A DNA stretch of 64,000 nucleotides, from assembly GCA_026120185.1 (NCBI GenBank), contig JANUWF010001942.1, positions 2,728,001 to 2,792,000 on the forward strand, in the 5' to 3' direction. A model generated the notes under the pieces. That model saw only the letters and a list, made by a program, of their open reading frames with translations. It searched no databases and was not told where the DNA came from. Source of the stretch: Voacanga thouarsii. Its lineage: Eukaryota > Streptophyta > Magnoliopsida > Gentianales > Apocynaceae. The position numbers and the translations under genes are program-made. Within the stretch, counting starts at the first letter, position 1. Every line of letters begins with the position of its first letter. Below, piece after piece: positions 61,824 to 64,000 of the stretch.

Positions 61824-62169
61824 TGAAGGCATGGAAAGCGGGAAAATATAGAGCACACAGCGGAAACGAACATAAAAGAAACTGGAAAACAAGAACAAGG
61901 ATTCCAAGGCAGGGCTGGTGCCGACTCGGGCAGCCCTAGCCGACGCCGGTTGCGCCCTGTCCCAATCCCGAGGTTTTAAAAATTTTACCTCTTTTTCTCG
62001 TTCTAAGTGTTGGTTGTACCGGAACGTGTGCTGGTAGAAGCCTCTGGTGCGATTTCTGCAAGCCTCCTACTCCGCCTTTGCATGTATGTAAATGCCAAAT
62101 TCTCAATCTTCCAGTATATGGCCTGCCTAACTACCGTTTGGTGAACAATTAACGAGCTAGGGAATTTTC

Positions 62170-62236
<67 letters not shown>

Positions 62237-63652
62237 GTCTGGCTATTCCACAGAGAAGAAGCTGTCTTTCTTGTGTGTCTAATTACAACAATGTTGTTTC
62301 CAATCCTCCTGTTTAACCTAAATAAAAAACCCTAGGTTAAACTAGACTGGGCTATTGAACTCTTGGTTTAACCTATTGGGCTTAATTAATTATTCTAGTT
62401 AGAACTAACTCAATGGCCCAACAAATAATTAAATTTTCAGCCTAAATAAACCAGTCCAATTAAATAAGCCTAAATCAGTTTAGTCCTAGATTAATCCCCA
62501 ATTATTCAAACTGGGCCAAAGCCCTGAATAATTAATTAACCCATTAATTCTCTCTCCATTGACCTTTATTTTATTCTAGCCCAATAATTAAATTAGGCTA
62601 CTTAAATAAAATAATTCTATTTAATTTAAGATCAATCCCTTAACCCGTATTTAATTAGGACTCACGGTCTATACTAGGGACCAAAAGACACACCGCCTTG
62701 GCTACTAAAATGACCAAAATACCCTTGCCATATAAATAGCTGTATTTTGCATTTTAAATATTTCCTAATATCACCATAAGGAAATATTAACCCCAAGGAC
62801 AATGTTGCGTTAGCAAAGTCTCCAACCTACAGGTGTAATGACTAAAATACCCCTTTATACATCGTCGTACATTTAGAGAGGAAGAAGTGTACTAACACAT
62901 CTCTAAATGACATCTACCATCCTTAAGCCTCTAGTCTAATGATCTACGATCTCCTGGATTGTTTTCGCTTTTCAAGGGAGCTACCCTAAAGCAAACATCC
63001 AAATCATGTTTCCCAGGACCCTGGATATTCAGATTATTCAGACAACCACAAGGGGTGATATAGTATAGAAACTATCTTGTACAAGTCTGTCTTAACTAAC
63101 TAGTCACACATACTCAACATGCAAGTATATTGGCCTTACGATAGAACCTCAACTATAGCATATCAAAGTATATGCTTCCAGCTTTGTCAAACCACCAACT
63201 CATACTCAAGTCGTAGAGTACTAGTCCACGCTATAGCGGTAGTAGTTTAGGTTTCTACCATATAGTACTTTTAAGAAACCACTACTACAGGTCATGTTCT
63301 ATGTATTCAAAATACGCTTATGTCATGAAGTGAGTGGACTACTCACTGGCTAAAGGTAAGCCATTCCCCATTTAGAATTCACAACATAACAACCTAAACA
63401 TGATGAGATTCCCATTCTCATCAATCGGTTAAGAACAAAAGTTTATGTGCTAAGTAACCCGTGATCCATACCTTACTGTGAAAGACCTCCATTCACATGG
63501 ACCACTTACTTAAACACAATGAGTTTTTTCCAAACGTAATTGTGCACAAATAAAATTGTAAATTCACAAACAATTTCTGAAAATAAATTTTTTTATTAAA
63601 ATATTCAATTTTTACATCAGAAACCTAGTCTAAGAGGGCATACATTCCAACA
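61824..63652 (-). mobile_element. Copia-type solo LTR F, inserted in element E
   Basis: On the minus strand it starts TGTTGGAATGTATGCCCTC and ends GCCTTCA, 1,829 bp, flanked by perfect CTATT at 61819-61823 and 63653-63657. No gag or pol inside, so it is a solo LTR. It differs from the LTR family of C and D except for a loosely similar start. The perfect target duplication suggests it is relatively recent. Confidence 0.88.
62171..62236. repeat. (GA)n microsatellite in solo LTR F
   Basis: About 33 GA units, near the transcript 3' part of the LTR as read on the minus strand. Confidence 0.93.
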
Positions 63653-63657
63653 CTATT

Positions 63658-64000
63658 CACTACAATTCTCCATCTTTCCCTTGGATTTTTTTCAATTGCT
63701 GTAGAAAATTGAAATATTGTTCATCCTTATTCACCTTTCAACCACCAATGTTTCTATTTCTGGAGTTTGTGTCATTTGAAGTGCAGACAGTCTTACCTTC
63801 CTACTCAAAGCATCTGCCACTGCATTTGCTTTCCTAGGATGGTACTTAATCAAACAACGAAATTCTTTTAAAAACTCTATCCACCTCCTCATATTCAAAT
63901 CTTTCTGAGTGAAGATATATTTCAAACTCTTATGGTATGTAAATACCTTAAATTCAGCACCATATAAATAATGTCTCCATTTTAAAAAAAAAAAACACAA
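63658..64000 (-). pseudogene. element E RNase H, end of domain (partial)
   Basis: [39 protein letters not shown] and [18 protein letters not shown] are the C-terminal half of a Ty3-type RNase H as found in plant chromoviruses (usual HTDHKSLKYLF has become YHKSLK). A stop ends the frame at 63731, before insertion F. The reverse transcriptase should lie to the right of the window. Confidence 0.85.

Larger units (their letters stand above)
56638..64000 (-). mobile_element. Ty3/gypsy retrotransposon E with chromodomain-type integrase (Tekay/Del-like), right part outside window
   Basis: On the minus strand, RNase H (64000-63658), integrase with chromodomain-like tail (61818-60430), polypurine primer (60420-60408) and a 3.77-kb 3' LTR (60407-56638). 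LTR type, size and the integrase tail suit the Tekay/Del chromoviruses. It is interrupted by solo LTR F (61824-63652). GTTAG at 56633-56637 would be its target duplication; the partner lies outside the window. Confidence 0.85.

Noticed and set aside
1..64000. tRNA, rRNA or snoRNA genes
   Set aside because: None recognised by eye; a covariance-model search was not possible here.

Overview
The window comes from a flowering-plant nuclear genome, probably a eudicot. It is AT-rich, with long introns bounded by GT/AG, one large multi-exon host gene, and about 45 kb of plant-type transposable elements. I cannot name the species. No bacterial, organellar or CRISPR features are present.

Region 1 (1-18.4 kb, minus strand): most of an ASHH2/SDG8/EFS-type histone H3K36 methyltransferase gene. 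I traced a non-coding first exon, a 1.27-kb 5' UTR intron and 17 coding exons by splice signals and reading-phase continuity. The exons encode a long acidic N-terminus, a CW zinc finger, AWS, SET and post-SET domains, and a C-terminal region that runs off the left edge. About 1,509 residues are in the window and no internal stop was found, so this looks like a functional host gene.

Region 2 (19.1-54.2 kb): one Ty3/gypsy element (element A, Tat/Ogre-like with two RNase H domains) inserted in a TA microsatellite upstream of the methyltransferase, with other elements nested in it. Its RNase H is split by a solo LTR of a second gypsy family (B). B holds a Copia element (C), and the C integrase is split by a related solo LTR (D). 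Target-site duplications support each level. Further right, the 3' part of A carries an antisense pseudogene of the plant mobile domain (PMD) family. A 10.0-kb Mutator-like DNA transposon (MULE) with 105-bp terminal inverted repeats and a 9-bp target duplication is also inserted in A. The MULE carries a decayed transposase and a second, different PMD gene of the MAIN/MAIL1-like type, plus an array of roughly 120-bp tandem repeats and GC-rich subterminal palindromes.

Region 3 (54.2-64.0 kb): a spacer with a possible old Copia LTR remnant, then a minus-strand gypsy element with a chromodomain-type integrase (E, same LTR family as B). E has a 3.77-kb LTR and continues off the right edge; it is interrupted by a Copia-type solo LTR (F) with a perfect 5-bp target duplication.

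All recognisable transposon genes are broken by stops, frameshifts or deletions. The most notable point is that two distinct PMD genes are carried by two unrelated transposon classes in one nest, next to a chromatin-regulator gene.
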